Of a stretch of 64,000 nucleotides of DNA, positions 12,462 to 25,465 are shown piece by piece. Each line of letters starts with the position of its first letter. Within the stretch, counting starts at the first letter, position 1. The DNA comes from Antilocapra americana (Eukaryota; Chordata; Mammalia; Artiodactyla; Antilocapridae). The stretch is from positions 32,174,691-32,238,690 of the forward strand of contig ML662442.1 in assembly GCA_007570785.1 (NCBI GenBank). The letters run 5' to 3'. A program made the position numbers and the translations under genes. Below the pieces are notes generated by a model. That model saw only the letters and a program-made list of their open reading frames with translations. It was not told where the DNA came from and ran no database searches.

Positions 12462-13175
12462 TTGTTGTTGCTGTTCAGTCACTAAGCCATGTCTGACTCT
12501 TTGTGACCCCATGGATTGCAGCACACCAGGCTTCCTTGTCCTTCACTCCCAGAGTTTGCTCAAACTCATGTCCATTGAGTTGGTGATACTATCCAACCAT
12601 CTCATCCTCTATATTCCCTTTCTTCTCCTGCCTTCAGTCTTTCCCAGCATCAGGGTTTCTTCCAATAAGTCTGTTCTTTGCATTAAGTGGCCAAAGTATT
12701 GGAGTGTCAGCTTCAGAATAAGTCCTTCCAATGAATCTTCAGGGTGGATTTCCTTTAGGATTGATTGGATTGATATCCTTGCTGTCCAAAGGATTCTCAA
12801 GAGTCTTCTCCAGCACTACAGTTTGAAAGCAACAATTCTTCAGTGCTCAGCCTTCTTTATGGTTCAACTCTCACATCCATATGTGACTATAGGAAAAACA
12901 ATAGCTTTGAGTATATAGACGTTTGTTGGCAGAGTGGTATCTCTGGTCTTTAATATGCTGTCTAGGTTTTTCACAGATTTTCTTCCAAGGAACAAGTGTC
13001 TTTTAATTTCATGGTTGCAGTCACCATCCACAATGATTTTGGAGCCCAGGAAAATAAAATCTGTCACTGTCTCCATTTTTTCCCCATCAAGTTGCTATGA
13101 AGTGATGGGAATGGGTGCCATGATCTTCGTTTTTTAAATGTTGAGTTTTAGCCAGCTTTTTCACTCATCTTCTCC
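12462..13175 (-). mobile_element. BovB LINE 3' fragment, reverse
   Basis: The left end GTTGTTGCTGTTCAGTCACTAAG is the BovB tail complement of a different subfamily from the TTCAGTTCAG type. The body matches the BovB 3' region to about 13175. Reverse frames are broken. Confidence 0.9.
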
Positions 13176-13223
13176 TGTGAGAACACCAAAAGTGTAACTA
13201 GCTGCAACATCCATCAATAGGAG

Positions 13224-13968
13224 GACATTCAGTTCAGGTCAGTTCAGTTCAGTTGCTCAGGTGTGTCCGACTCTTTGGACCCCATGAACCCCAGCACGTC
13301 AGGCCTCCCTGTCCACCACCAACTCCCGGAGTCTACCCAAACTTATGTTCATTGAGTCGGTGATGCCATCCAGCTGTCTTATCCTCTGTCATCCCCTTCT
13401 CCTCCTGCCCCCAATCCTTCCCAGCATTAGGGCCTTTTCCAATGAGTCAGCTCTTCGCATGAGGTGGCCAAAGTAGTGGAGTTTCAGCTTCAACATCAGT
13501 CCTTCCAATGCACCCAGGACTGATCTCTCTTAGGATGGACTGATTGGATCTCCTTGCAGTCCAAGGGACTCTCAAGAGTATTCTCCAACACCATAGTTCA
13601 AAAGCATCAATTCTTCAGTGCTCAGCTTTCTTTATAGTCCAACTGTCACATCCATACATGACTACTGGAAAAACCATATCCTTGACTAGACGGACCTTTG
13701 TTGGCAAAGTAATGTCTCTGCTTTTCAATATGCTGTCTAGGTTGGTCATAACTTTCCTTCCAAGGAGTAAGCGTCTTTTAATTTCATGGCTGCAGTCACC
13801 ATCTGCAGTGATTTTGGAGCCCAGAAAAATAAAGCGTGACACTGTTTCCCCTATTTCCCCATCTATTTCCCATGAAGTGATGGGACCAGATGCCATGATC
13901 TTAGTTTTCTGAATGTTGAGCTTCAAGCCAGTTTTTTCATTCTCTTCTTTCACTTTCATCAAGACATT
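13224..13968 (-). mobile_element. BovB LINE 3' fragment, reverse
   Basis: The BovB tail complement starts at about 13230 and the match ends at about 13962 (TTTCACTTTCATCAA). The short flanks GACATT at 13224-13229 and 13963-13968 could be the target duplication. The reverse strand still has a 121-codon remnant of the BovB ORF C-terminus (13615-13980). Confidence 0.9.
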
Positions 13969-13999
13969 GGAACCCACCAAAAAAGATACTCCATGTCTC

Positions 14000-14785
14000 A
14001 GGACATAGGAGAAGCAGCAGTGAGATGATAGGAGAGCGCAATCATGTTAAAATCACCTGCCAGGTGGGAAACCCACAAACTGGAAGAACAATAATACCAA
14101 AGAACTTCTCACACTGTTGCAAGTGTTCTAGGCCCCACGTTAGACTTCTCAACCTGAGGATCTGGCAAAGGGACTGGGAATCTCCAGGGAATCTGACTTT
14201 GAAGGACAGTGGGATTTGATTAGAGAACTCCCACTGGGGAAACAGACTCTTGGGGGGCACAAACAAAACCTTGTGTGCACCAGGAACCAGGGGAAAGGAG
14301 CAGTGACCCCACAGGAGACAGAGCCAGACCTGCCTGTGAGTGTCTGAGGGTGTCCTTCGGAGGCGTGGGTTGGTAGTGGTCTGCTGTGTGGACAGGGGCA
14401 CTGGCAGCTGTAGCAGACCTGGGAGGTGCGTGTTGGCACAAGTCCTCTTGGAGGTCCTTTTTAGCTCTGCCATAGAGCCTGGGGACTCCAGGACTGGTTT
14501 GCCTTTCCAGGAATGGGTCGCCTCAAGCCAAACAACTAACAGGGAGGGAGCACAGGCCCACTCATCAGCAAAATGGATTAAAGGTTCACGGAGCATGACT
14601 CTGCCCACTAGAGCAAGACCCAGTTTTCCCCACAGCCAGTCTCTCTCATCAGGAAACTTGCACAATGCTCTTAGCCTGATTTTGGATATCAGCCATTTGC
14701 AGGGTGGTTTGGAAAGCCCAGCTCCTCTGGGCTTTGGCACTGTGGGAAATTGTAGCTCCTCTTTAGTGGAAAAGGAAACCATAGG
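14000..14785 (+). mobile_element. L1 5'-region-like fragment
   Basis: The wording matches an old carnivore/artiodactyl L1 5' region: CACCTGCCAGGTGGGAAACCC, AAGAACTTCTCACACTGTTGC, CTTGGGGGGCACAAACAAAACC, and GCAAGACCCAGTTTTCCCC near 14612. It is GC-richer than its neighbours and carries long but meaningless frames on both strands, including a 246-codon reverse frame at 14042-14782. Family assignment is from memory. Confidence 0.55.
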
Positions 14786-16834
14786 ACCTGTCGGAAGTAT
14801 AATAGAATTCAGGTGCAGCCCTTCTTACTGCTCAAAGGGGGCAGTCGGGGGACAGGCCCAGTGGGCCCAGTATCATGCAGTTTAGAAGGAACTCCTGGAG
14901 CTGTTTGCTAGAGAGTCCTATTTGTCTCTCTCAGTGATGGCTTGAATCAGGGCAGAGGTTTAGAGGGTGGGGCATGGAGGTGAGAAATATTTAAAAGATA
15001 AAGCCAACAGGAACTGGTGGCTGATCAGAAATGAGGTAAAATAAGGGAGAATGCATACTCTAGGGTACCTGTGATTGGGGGAAACTAGTCACCTGAGCCA
15101 TGATGAAGTCCATGAAAAGAAATACTTAGAGTGAGAAAGAAGAGGGAACCAAAGGAAATAAGTTCAGAGGTGTTTAAAGCGACTGCAGGAGGACAGATCT
15201 CTTTTTTAACCTGTGTCTGCTGAGCTGAGAACTCCCTGTGATACATCTCCATTACACGGAACATGTAGGTCCCATGGAATGTGCAGCACTTTTATAATAG
15301 TACTTTGTGATTGCTTTGAAGCCTATTACCTACTCGTGAGAAAATAAGGTAGGTCTCTGCAGCAACATAATTTAATTTTTAAAATAAATATACTAGAATT
15401 TTTAGATCCGAAGAATCACACAAATAGCAGAACTGCCTTTATAGAAAGGATATCACTTTATGTGAAAGGCCGTAGCTGGGGCAATGATTATGTTCATTAA
15501 GGGCAGCTTCGATACTTGGAAGAGGCCAGAATCACCGGAAGAAATTTCTGAATCATATGGCTGATTAACCTGAGTGATACCATGGACTTATAACTTGGTA
15601 AATATTTCTGCATGCCTTATAAATTCATTCTGAAGGCAATTCAAAAAATAATGGGAACAACAGCAGCTTCACTAGGGGAGAAGTGTACCCTTTCATGTTG
15701 ACCTTATGTGTATCCTTCATGTTTAACTTACATATTCAAAGATTCATTTAAATTTAAGAGTTACTCTTTCACTGTAGGTAAAAATGTGCTTTTCAAACTA
15801 GGTTATACACTCCTTGAGCCGAAGCAACATACTTTTATTGCTTCTGTCTCATGCTTCTTTTCTATCTCCATAGTTTCTAGAACAGATTGTAAAGATGGTA
15901 GATGCTCAAACGCTCACGTCTTTACCTTGTCCTCTACCAGCAGCAAAGATAAGCAAGACCATTGTTACTTTCTTAAACCTCTGAGGTCTGGACCATGTAA
16001 GATCACAAATAATCCTGTGTGCTGTGTTTCAGACTTAGTTTAGAAAAAGGACAGCTTCTCACCTTAACAAATTAGTTGTTTCCAGGTAATAAGACTTGTA
16101 GGGAAGACAGGATTGGAGAAGGATATCATTGGCATTGTGGCCCTGTATCTCTCTGCCTGGCCCAGAATTCAGACCCAAACCCACTTTTCACTAACCACTG
16201 AGATACCATCATTGTTCCCAAACTTTCTAAGACCTGCTGACTCATTCTAATCTGATGCTGACCAATGGCAAAAGGCTGTGTGTTTCATTATCAGTACCCC
16301 CAGCCTCCATTTAGTTTTCATTTAAAATTAATCTGGACAAAGTGGCCACAAGAGAATGTCAGGAATTCTATTACTATTAGCCATGGATGTAAATACAATC
16401 GTATATCCCAAGGAGGGCCAAGTAATAATTGGTTGGGAAAAAAGTGCTCCTTCAATTTATTATGCAACGAAATGTCTATGGATTCTGGGAGCATTTTGAT
16501 ATTGGTTAGAGATGTTTTGCTTTTTAAAAAGTGCACTCGGTGCAGAAAGAAAATTCTATGTTAACAATTTCAGTATCTCATATAAAATGTATTAAATTTT
16601 AAATATGTTAGTGCCATCTTAGAAACTGCCTTTTAATTAAGGTCATAATTTAGTTGTGTTCAACTTAATTGCAAATATCATTGCCCATTATAGCAAGTGG
16701 TGTTTTTTGGTAAGTAATCATATTATGCCTGCCCTTTCTTAACGTTACTACTGATAAATTATATTTCAGATGTTTTACTCTATAAAGTTAAATTAACATT
16801 TTATTATGTAGTACATATATCTGTGTTTATGCCT

Positions 16835-16870
<36 letters not shown>

Positions 16871-18334
16871 ATACACAGGCAAACAACTTTTTTCTCCAGG
16901 CACCCAAATTCAATATGGGTTATATTTTTGGATAGTAGGATATTGCCAGACCTGAGGTGTCAAATCAGTTCTTTCTGGATCTTGGGCTTTGATAACATAT
17001 GAACTTGATGATCTCAACCTAGGGGAAAGGGGGAAGGATTAGGAGAAGAATTGAGCAGGGGAACACAAAAGGAGGCATAGATAAGGAAGAACATTTGAGG
17101 CATGGTGGAGAGTTTTTGGTTGAACAGGAAACTAAGATATCTTGACTTTGGAAATGAAAGTCAGAGACTCACAGGCCTTCCAATTCCTCCTCCTTACCAC
17201 CAGCCTTAAGAAAGTTAGTTTAGTTTATATTTCAGGGAAATAATAACTAAATAAATATTTATATTTTAAGGTTACCTGATTCTTAAATAAAGTGTTTAAG
17301 TAATTTCTTTTTGTTATACCAAGTGAAGAAAACGTGTTATTGAAAAAAAAAACTGCAAAATTAAACCTAATGAGAATATTTCACATGGTGCTTACACAAA
17401 CATGGATGTTGTCTACAATGCTGAATGCCATACGTGTACCTTTATTTTAAAACCAAAACACCGTGCTGACTTCTTTCTGGTCCCCCCTCTTCGCAACTGC
17501 AGCCAAGGAGGGCTTTCAGTCAAGCATGTGCTCCCTCTAGTGGCATGTCAAGAAATAGCATGCCGTCATGGAAACAGTACAGGTTTTTTTAGTTTAGATT
17601 TTGTTTCCACGACTCATTAATTTATAGAAAGGGGAAGAATGTCTGATTTTTAGTTGAAAAGAAGTTTCTAATTTTAAATCTCTCTAGCAACTTATGCTAT
17701 AAATAAAACCACATCCGACTGGCAATAATTTTATAAATTTCAAAAAATTGACCAAGCTTTGTATTTTCTTGATTCAGGTTATCTATTTCCGTGTACTGAT
17801 AGTTACATAAGATGTGTTTATGATATACAAAGTAAATGAAATAGACACAATCCAATTTAATAAATGAGTAGCTCTAATTTTTAAACTATGTATTTCAAAT
17901 GATACATGTATATTAGCTACTTTATAACTATTTGTCAGCATTGCATCAATCATGAAATCATTTCTAATGCATTTTAGAAACGTGCTTTGCTTCAGGTTAT
18001 TAGATGCTTTGGCAGGGAAACTACAAATTAAGAAAGCATTCTGTTGTTTGAAAAGCCTAGCCATGGCAGAGACTAAATTTATTTTCCTATTTGTTTCAGT
18101 GGGGGCAGGGAGCTTCCTTAAATCCTCTCTCATAGCTATCTCCTTTGCACCTGCAGAAACTTTTAAAAATCTTTTGCCAGAAGTAAAATATGGAGGAAAA
18201 AAACATAAAAGGAAAGAAGCAAAAATTATATTTCTATTTTCACATAATTTTAGTAAGCATCATATTCTTTATCTTTTATGTGTATAATCCTGAACAAAAT
18301 GATGATCCAAGCCTTAAAGAACTTGTGATTTAGT
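14786..18334. other. FRK intron 2, mostly unique sequence
   Basis: Apart from the AC microsatellite at 16837 I recognise no repeats or exons in this 3.5 kb. Short frames such as the 111-codon one at 15708 lack any recognisable domain. Confidence 0.5.
16837..16866. repeat. (AC)15 microsatellite
   Basis: Uninterrupted AC dinucleotides over 30 bases. Confidence 0.97.
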
Positions 18335-18475
18335 CATTCATTCATGCATCAAATACTTATTTAATGACTACTATGTGCAGTTGGTATTCAGAAGGCTGGG
18401 CTACAATGGTAAACAAGACAGTCTCTGCCCTCATGAAGTGTACCTTCTGGGTGGCAGTGGAGGGGAAATGCCAGC
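18335..18475 (+). repeat. L2/MIR-class ancient repeat fragment
   Basis: CATTCATTCATGCATCAAATAC, ACTACTATGTGCAG and GACAGTCTCTGCCCTCATGAAG follow the wording common to L2-class 3' ends. Confidence 0.5.
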
Positions 18476-18764
18476 TAAACAGAAAGGGCACATTTTTATA
18501 GGGAAGGTATCTACTTATTTGTTGTGTTAACTCTTGTTTTTACAAGACTAAGCAAAGAGTTGAAATCAGGGAAAACATTTTGATTTTCTATATCGAATGA
18601 TGATGGATTGGAGTAGAAATGAGGACTGCTTTCTTACATTGGAAATTTGAGAGAAATCTGGAAGCAGAATTTTATTCTGAGGTTATCTAGGTTGGGAAGA
18701 TGAGGTCATCAGAGTGGCAATTGGATTCTCCCGTCAACAGTAATAAACTCAGCAGCCTGGTTGC

Positions 18765-19170
18765 ATGGGTTCGGCTTTTTTCTCTCAGTAGCAATGTGGC
18801 TTTGGGCAAATCACTTAGCCTCTTTGTGCCTCAGGTTCCACTTTAGCTAGCAAGCAAGCAAGAGTTAGTTGCTCAGAGTGTCCAACTCTTTGCAACACCA
18901 TGGACTGTAACCTGCCATGTTCCTCTGTCCAAGGGATTCTCCAGGCAAGAATCCTGGAGTGGGTTGCCATTTCCTTCTCCAGGGGATCTTTCTGACTCAT
19001 CTATCAAACCAGGGTCTCTGGCCTTGCAGGCAGGATCTTTACTGTGTGAGCCATCAGGGAAGCCCTCTTTAGTAAAATGGAGATTAAAGATAGTATCTAC
19101 CTCCTGGTGTTGTTATTTGGATTAGATGAGTTAATGCATGAAAAGTGCTTAGAACAGCCTGGCACTAAGT
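18765..19170 (+). repeat. MIR SINE split by a Bov-tA insertion
   Basis: The left half (to 18846) has GGGCAAATCACTTAGCCTCTTTGTGCCTCAGG; the right half (from 19067) continues TAAAATGGAGATTAAAGATAG and TTAGAACAGCCTGGCAC. Together they make one MIR. Confidence 0.85.
18841..19072 (-). mobile_element. Bov-tA SINE, reverse, nested in a MIR
   Basis: The BovB-type tail complement (GAGTTAGTTGCTCAGAGTGTCC) is at the left and the tRNA-like head complement (GAGCCATCAGGGAAGCCC) at the right. It is flanked by CTTTAG at 18841-18846 and 19067-19072. Confidence 0.92.
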
Positions 19171-20267
19171 TGGCAATGTAAATACATGTAATTGTCATTA
19201 ACATTCAAACCTAAGCCTTTGGAGAGCTTGTCCCATGATCCTGGCTTAGTGTCGTGGCTTAATGATGGGACTCTGAAACTGTCAATATGATCATTGCTGT
19301 CTGGGATGGCAGGAAGGAGACATTGGCTTTGTTCTTTTCTCTTTGAAATTTGTGGTGTAACTTCAGCACTTTACTGTGTTTGTTTTGGTAATTTAGGTTG
19401 CAAAAAATGAGGGTTGGATACTTTAATGGAGTGGCTATTGGGTGGGAGGGTTGTCTAGTAGACAGGGCAGAATCCTAAGCGTTAAGCACGTTACTCCACA
19501 TGCAGCCCACTGTCTTTCTCTGCAGGTGCCTTTGTCATAACAATGAGTCTTCCAAATTTTCAGGTTTAATTTGAATGTTTAAGTTTTTGTCCCAGTTTTC
19601 TCTTTTGGAAAGTAGCAGTCATATTTTTTCTCTACCTCATTCGAATGTTATGATGACTATATTTATTTCCTTGTTAGAATGGTAGACATTACATAATCTG
19701 AACTGGAAAGGACTTTCAAGACACTTGTTTTATAATTGATGGAACTGGAGACAAGACAGAGTAAATTGCTCATCCAAGGTAACCTAACTAGATCTGAGCA
19801 TAGCTAGTTACAAAATTGGATCTTTGGACAGCTTTTAAATCTCGTTCAGAAGTCACATTGCTTTCTTTAAAATGTCCTGTATCAATCAGATTTTGCTCCT
19901 GAATCTCAGTGGTTTACTCATGTGGCTTGTTGCTTGGTCACACTTGATTAGATTCTGTCCCAGATAGAAAGTCTAGGTTCATTTCCATATAGCTTTCGTT
20001 CTGGGACTTAGGTCAAAGGAGTAGCCACTGTCCCAGGTATGGCACTCTCCTGGTGGAGAGCAGAAGATTGAAGGGGCGAGGGGGGAGGAGACCTACTGTT
20101 CAGACTCTTTACAGCTTCTGCTCGGATGTGCCATAAGTTGTTTGCCCCCACTCCACAAGTCACACACCCACATCCTAAGTCAATGGGATGGGGAAGGATG
20201 CTGCACCTATTAGAAGCCAAGAAAGAATGACTGATTCACTGGCCTCATGTCTCACATAATTGTGTGT
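19171..20267. other. FRK intron 2, no recognised features
   Basis: Unassigned sequence; no exon and no clear repeat. Confidence 0.5.
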
Positions 20268-20481
20268 ATGTGTGCATGCTCAGTCGCTTAGTCATGTCCA
20301 ACTCTTTGAGACTCTATGGACTATAGCCCACTAGGCTTCTTTGTCCGTGGAATTCTCCAGGCAAGAATACTGAAGTGGGTTGCCATTTCCTTCCCCAGGG
20401 GATCATCCTGACCCAGGATTGAACCCATGTCTCTTACATCTCCTGCAGTGGCAGGCGAGTTCTTTACCACTAGTGCCTCCA
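20268..20481 (-). mobile_element. Bov-tA SINE, reverse
   Basis: The BovB-type tail complement GCTCAGTCGCTTAGTCATGTCC is at the left; the B-box complement AGGATTGAACCCATG and the head complement lie to the right. Confidence 0.9.
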
Positions 20482-20859
20482 ATTAAATGCTATCAAAGGG
20501 TTCAAAAGCCAGTAGGAGAGGTCCAGTGTAAATATGCAGGAGCAACACTGTGGAATGAGTTCAATAGCAGAAGTCTATTAACAGTGGGATATGAAGGACC
20601 AAGTGAGTCACTCTGCTTGCCCAGGTCTGGAGGCTTAATTGAGGAGGAGAGCCTGAGCTGGACCTTGAAAAATGAGCTTGTCTCTAATATGTAAATAGAA
20701 CAACATTCTAGTTGGATTAAATAGTTGGTACAAATGCACAGAAACAGGAAACTTCATGGTGCCTTCCAGAAACTACCAATAAGTATTTAAACCTTGAGGG
20801 TAGAGTGCAGAAGAGAATTCCGTTAAGGTGTGTGACCATTAGGCAATGGGGCACACTTG

Positions 20860-21420
20860 AAGAGCTTTAAAAAGGAGAATCATAAATTCAGATCTGTGTT
20901 TTAGAAGGTGACTCTGGTGACTGTGGGAGATGGACAGAGACGTTGGAGACAGGGAAAACAGTGGCCCAGAAGAGAGAAACTGAGGGGACATGCCATAGAG
21001 TGATGGTGATGGGGAGTACAAGTTGATGGGATATAATGCTCAGTTGGAGATGAGAAATCAGGAAGACAGAGGAATCAGGGGTGATGCTTGAATCTCTAGC
21101 TTTGCTGTCTGGGTTTCAGGATGGTAATGCCATTCACTGAGAGAGAATATTCAAGTGGGGAGGAAACTGGGGAATAAGATCATGAGAATTAAAGTCGTGA
21201 CTTGGTACGTCTGAGGTGCCCGCAGGGGTCTGGAAGGTGCATTGGTGAGAGAGACTGGAGAGTCACCGTGCATTTAGTACAGTCAGCTGAAGCCATGTGT
21301 CTGCAGTGTTACCAAGGACGGTTGTGAGAGCTGAGGTTATGGTCTAGGTCAGAACCAATGTAGGAGGAGACGATTTAGGCAGAGAAGACTCAGAACTTGT
21401 AAGAGCAAGAAAAGTGGAAT
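20860..21420 (+). repeat. L2-like ancient LINE fragment
   Basis: Phrases such as AAGGTGACTCTGGTGACTGTG and GATGCTTGAATCTCTAGC resemble L2-class consensus. Diverged; tentative. Confidence 0.45.
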
Positions 21421-21689
21421 CACAGCATTAGATGGAAGAATGTTCAACCTATGTTTCCCTTAAAAGGTGTCAGTTGCAGAAATAGACCTTCTCGGTAGCA
21501 TTATCTTCATCTCAGGATTAAATAGTACCCATAAGCCTACTTGCTCCCAGAGCTGTGAGCAGTGACTTGTGAGAGTAGCCTAAAAATACTTGCTGTTTGG
21601 CAATAGAGGGAGACAGTTGGTGGAGGGATTAAGAGTGTGGTGTGGGATTCAGCATTTTGTTGCCTGGTTTCAACTCATAGAATGAATAT

Positions 21690-21866
21690 TTACCTGCTTT
21701 GTATCCAGGGGAAATTTACTTAATGTCCCTCTACTTTATTTTCTCCTCTGTAAAGCAATGAAGAAATATCCATATCCCTCAGGTTGATATGAGAATTAAA
21801 TAAAATACGATATAAAAAGGCACTTAGCACAGCGCTGCTTAAGGCGGGTGCTCAATAAAAATCCAA
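21690..21866 (+). repeat. MIR SINE fragment
   Basis: It has the MIR core wording TTAATGTCCCTCTACTTTATTTTCTCC, GAGAATTAAATAAAATACG, and GGCACTTAGCACAGCGC followed by GTGCTCAATAAA. Confidence 0.75.
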
Positions 21867-22245
21867 CTGGCTTTATGTTTGTGTGTAAAGAGTACTACCT
21901 TTTGCACAGAAAGATAGAGGTGTTGACCTCTCCCCTTGCATTGAAACATGTACTTTGAACTCTTTTTCTGGGGATTGTGATGAATCATGCTGAGTATTCG
22001 TAGTTGTTTACCCGATTCACACCTGAACTAGTAAGAGGCGTTAGGAAGATGGTCGGCCAGCCTTCCAAAAGCAGCCTATGAAAGGAGATGGTTTGTCTTA
22101 CGTGACACGTTTACTTGAACATGACCGGAGCTGTGTTTGCCACCAGCTATGACAAATGAAGCCAAATCTAAACAGACTTGTGTACATTTCACCTAATACT
22201 TGTCTGAAATAAACAGTAGGAACATATCTTATATCAAGCGTCCTT

Positions 22246-22539
22246 ATTTGGTATGGGGAAGGCAATGGCACCCACTCCAGTACTCTTGCCTGGAAAGTCC
22301 CATGGACGGAGGAGCCTGGTGGGCTGCAGTCCATGGGGTCGCTAAGAGTCGGACACGACTGAGCGGCTTCCCTTTCCCTTTTCACTCTCATGCATTGGAG
22401 GAGGAAATGGCAACCCGCTCTAGTGTTCTTGCCTGGAGAATCCCAGGGACGGCGGAGCCTGGTGGGCTGCCGTCTGTGGGGTCGTACAGAGTCAGGCACG
22501 ACTGAAGCAGCTTGGCAGCAGCAGCAGCATTTGGTATGG
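22246..22539 (+). mobile_element. Bov-A2 SINE with 11-bp target duplication
   Basis: Two monomers are present (GGCAATGGCACCCACTCC and GAGGAAATGGCAACCCGC), ending in the GCAGCAGCAGCA tail. Perfect ATTTGGTATGG flanks lie at 22246-22256 and 22529-22539. Confidence 0.96.
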
Positions 22540-24936
22540 AGAATGAGAGCTCTCTGCTTTTGGAAATGCGAAGGAATAATGAGCAAAGGAACAAAAGTTG
22601 TCTTGCATATGTGAAAACAATGAAAAATGGAAAGAGACAGTATTCTGCTATGAAAATCAATTAGTTAACACATGGGAAGGTCCTTTGTATTTTACCAAGG
22701 AGGTAAAAATTCATTTCAAAGTATTTCAATTACCTTTCATTACATTTCTCCATGACTTTCATGTTCATTCTGTTTAACATGTCTGCTACTTACTGAGATG
22801 GGATGCAAAGAAGGAGAAGAGGGATTCAGGGCTTGAGTACTCCATCACAGAGAAGGCTTCCTGAGAGTTTGGGGTGAGTTTGATAGGGAAGGTAAAGGTG
22901 GTATTCTAAAAGTCCTCAAACATTCTCCTAAGAAATCAGTCAATTATTTCTTGAAAAGAAGAGAAACAAAACAGGAAATTGAAAATAAGTTGTTAAAGGT
23001 TTCTACTATTTCTACTGCAAACTTCTAGCAGTTTATTTTGAAACTCTAGGTTCATCAGTAAAAGAGGGATTTAGACTCAGTCATATGTAATGTTTCTTGC
23101 CATTCACATATCATGTTTTCCTTTTTTTAATAGACTAGTAGAATTTTCAAAAACTGTCTAGACTAATATTGCTTTTTCCAAGAAATCCCTTATAATTTTA
23201 ACTTTCTAAGTAGAGCATTAAACCTCCAGAAACCCCGGAGAACCAGCCTGTTCCAGTGTTGGGCAATTCATTTAATTAGAAATTCTTTCTTATGTTTGGC
23301 AGATATGCCATTTTATTTGATTATGTATCATTTCATTTGTGAATGTGCTTACTTCTACAAAAGCTTTCAAGTTGGCTTATATTGCCGAAACACAGCTAAA
23401 CATAAAAAAAAATAAGCAAACATTCAAAAAAAACATAGAATACAGCTAAACATTAAAAAAGACAAATCAATGAAAAAGAACAGAGAAATAGATCTTGCTG
23501 AGCCTCTAATGGGAGATAATTATCACAATTTAGAAGTCAGTTTAGCTTGGGGTTCTCTTGCAGTTAAGGCAGAAATGGAGCCATATTGTGCTTCTCACCG
23601 GGTTATGTGAGAAGAGATGCATTATGATTTTAAGTGTCAAGTTCAAAGAGAAATGAGTTCATAGAGGTCTTTATACAAAGACTATCAAGTGTCATAATAG
23701 ACAGTCTTGAATAATATGTTTGGACATTGTCTCAGGTGGTTAATTATGTTGCCTCTCTATAAAGTGAGAAGCATTATGTATATGCTTTTATTTTAAATTC
23801 ACTATACTTTTATTACAGTTGGTGTGAAAAAAAAGAATGAGTTAAATATTCACAAATCTGCCAGTCTAACACAACTATTATCCTGTTGGCAAATGAAATC
23901 ATCTTAGCCCTCATGCAATTGCGATTTTCACAAGGAACCTCAGCTGGGTTTCTTCAGCAGGAAAGGACCCCAGCAGTCATATGTATCCTCATGCTTGCAA
24001 TTATACTTTTAGTTTTTTACCCCACTTATTACACTGAACACATTATATATTTTTCTTGTTACGACGTAATTTTTATGATTTTATGTTTAATTCTCAATTT
24101 TAAGATTTGCTGCAATTTAACAGTCATTTCATGCTATAAAAATGTTGCACAAATATCCTTACACTTCTTGCTTTCCCTGTTTTGGATGATGATGAACAGT
24201 GTTTAGTTTCCCATACAATGCTTTCATTGAATTTCAAGTTGGAAATGAGCTCACCTTAGTGGACAGTCTAATAACCAGCCTTTGCAATGTGTTGGTGTAT
24301 TTACTCTTAAGAATGTTGACAGTGATATTGCTTATTACATTTTCTGTGTTTTTCTTTATGAGGACTCATGCGAGAAATCTCTCTCATTTCAGAACCAGAA
24401 ATCATGTGTTTTTTTGAATAAGAATTTATTAATATTTTCTTCAGGGAATCAGGTAACTGAATGATTTTCCCTCATGGCTGTGAGCTGTCAAAAATGTAGA
24501 GAGCCAAATCTTTGGTACATATCTAGCAAACATGAATGGAAATATAAAGAATGTGTTAATTACAGTACACCAGCCTTGTTTCTGGAGTCATTATCCTTTT
24601 CTTTCCTTTTTGTCCTGTTTCCTTCATCCACTTCCCTTAAATTTTATTCTATTTTGATGATTTATGCAAGCTTTTGGAGCTTTCTGAAACAAAGCAGAGA
24701 TGTAACTAAATAAATACATGTAAATACTTGAATTATTTCCTTAGGGTAAGTTTTGAAAAGTAGAAGCACTGCCTTTCGTGTCACATTAAATCTTAACCCA
24801 GTGAAAAATTTTCTGTAGGAAACTGAGATAATATAATCCATGGATGTAAATTCCTGGTGATTTATTGCCAATGTAATACTGAGTGAGAAGTTAGAGTCCT
24901 GAGAGGAATAAAGAGTCCGATTGTTTCCCAGAGACT
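22540..24936. other. FRK intron 2, no assigned features
   Basis: AT-rich. 23395-23460 has A-rich sequence with the phrase ACAGCTAAACAT twice, about 60 bp apart. The 106-codon frame at 23886-24206 has no recognisable similarity and is probably chance. Confidence 0.45.
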
Positions 24937-25236
24937 TTCTGTGCAATATCAGTTCAGTTCAGTTCAGTCGCTCAGTCACGTCTGACTCTTTGCAACTCCA
25001 CGGACTGCTGCACGCCTGTCTGTTGCCAACTCCTGGAGCTTATTCAAACTCATGTCTGTCGCGCTGGTGATGCCATCCAACCATCTCATCCTCTGTCATC
25101 CCCTTCTCCTCCCACCTTCAATCTTACCCAGCATTGGGGTCTTTTCCAATGAGTCATTTCTTGGCATCAGGTGGCCTAAGTGTTGGAGTTTCAGCTTCAG
25201 CATCAGCATCCTGTCTGTAGTTCTGTGCGGTATCAG
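24937..25236 (-). mobile_element. Short BovB LINE 3' fragment, reverse
   Basis: The BovB tail complement starts at about 24953 and breaks at about 25210. Flanks TTCTGTGCAATATCAG and TTCTGTGCGGTATCAG (24937-24952, 25221-25236) are a 16-bp target duplication with two changes. Confidence 0.9.
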
Positions 25237-25465
25237 AGACTGCTCATGCTCTTTTCATGTAAGACTGTGGTAGACATTTTCAAATTAAATTATGACAAAA
25301 TATTAATTGCTATAATTATGTATTAATTAAAGTGATGTTCATCTTCATATGATATCATAGGTATAAACAATTAAATTGATATTTTATTCTGAAAATTTAA
25401 GAGCCAGCTTTGACAGGGGATTGGCCTCCCTTTGTAAGGAATTAGACCATATAGGTCTTGAGGAT

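Noticed and set aside
14042..14782. 246-codon open frame on the reverse strand
   Set aside because: It lies antisense to an L1 5'-region-like repeat, with low-complexity composition, no recognisable domain and two overlapping frames in the same place.
22390..22614. Frames of 74-162 codons in both directions
   Set aside because: By-products of a Bov-A2 SINE.
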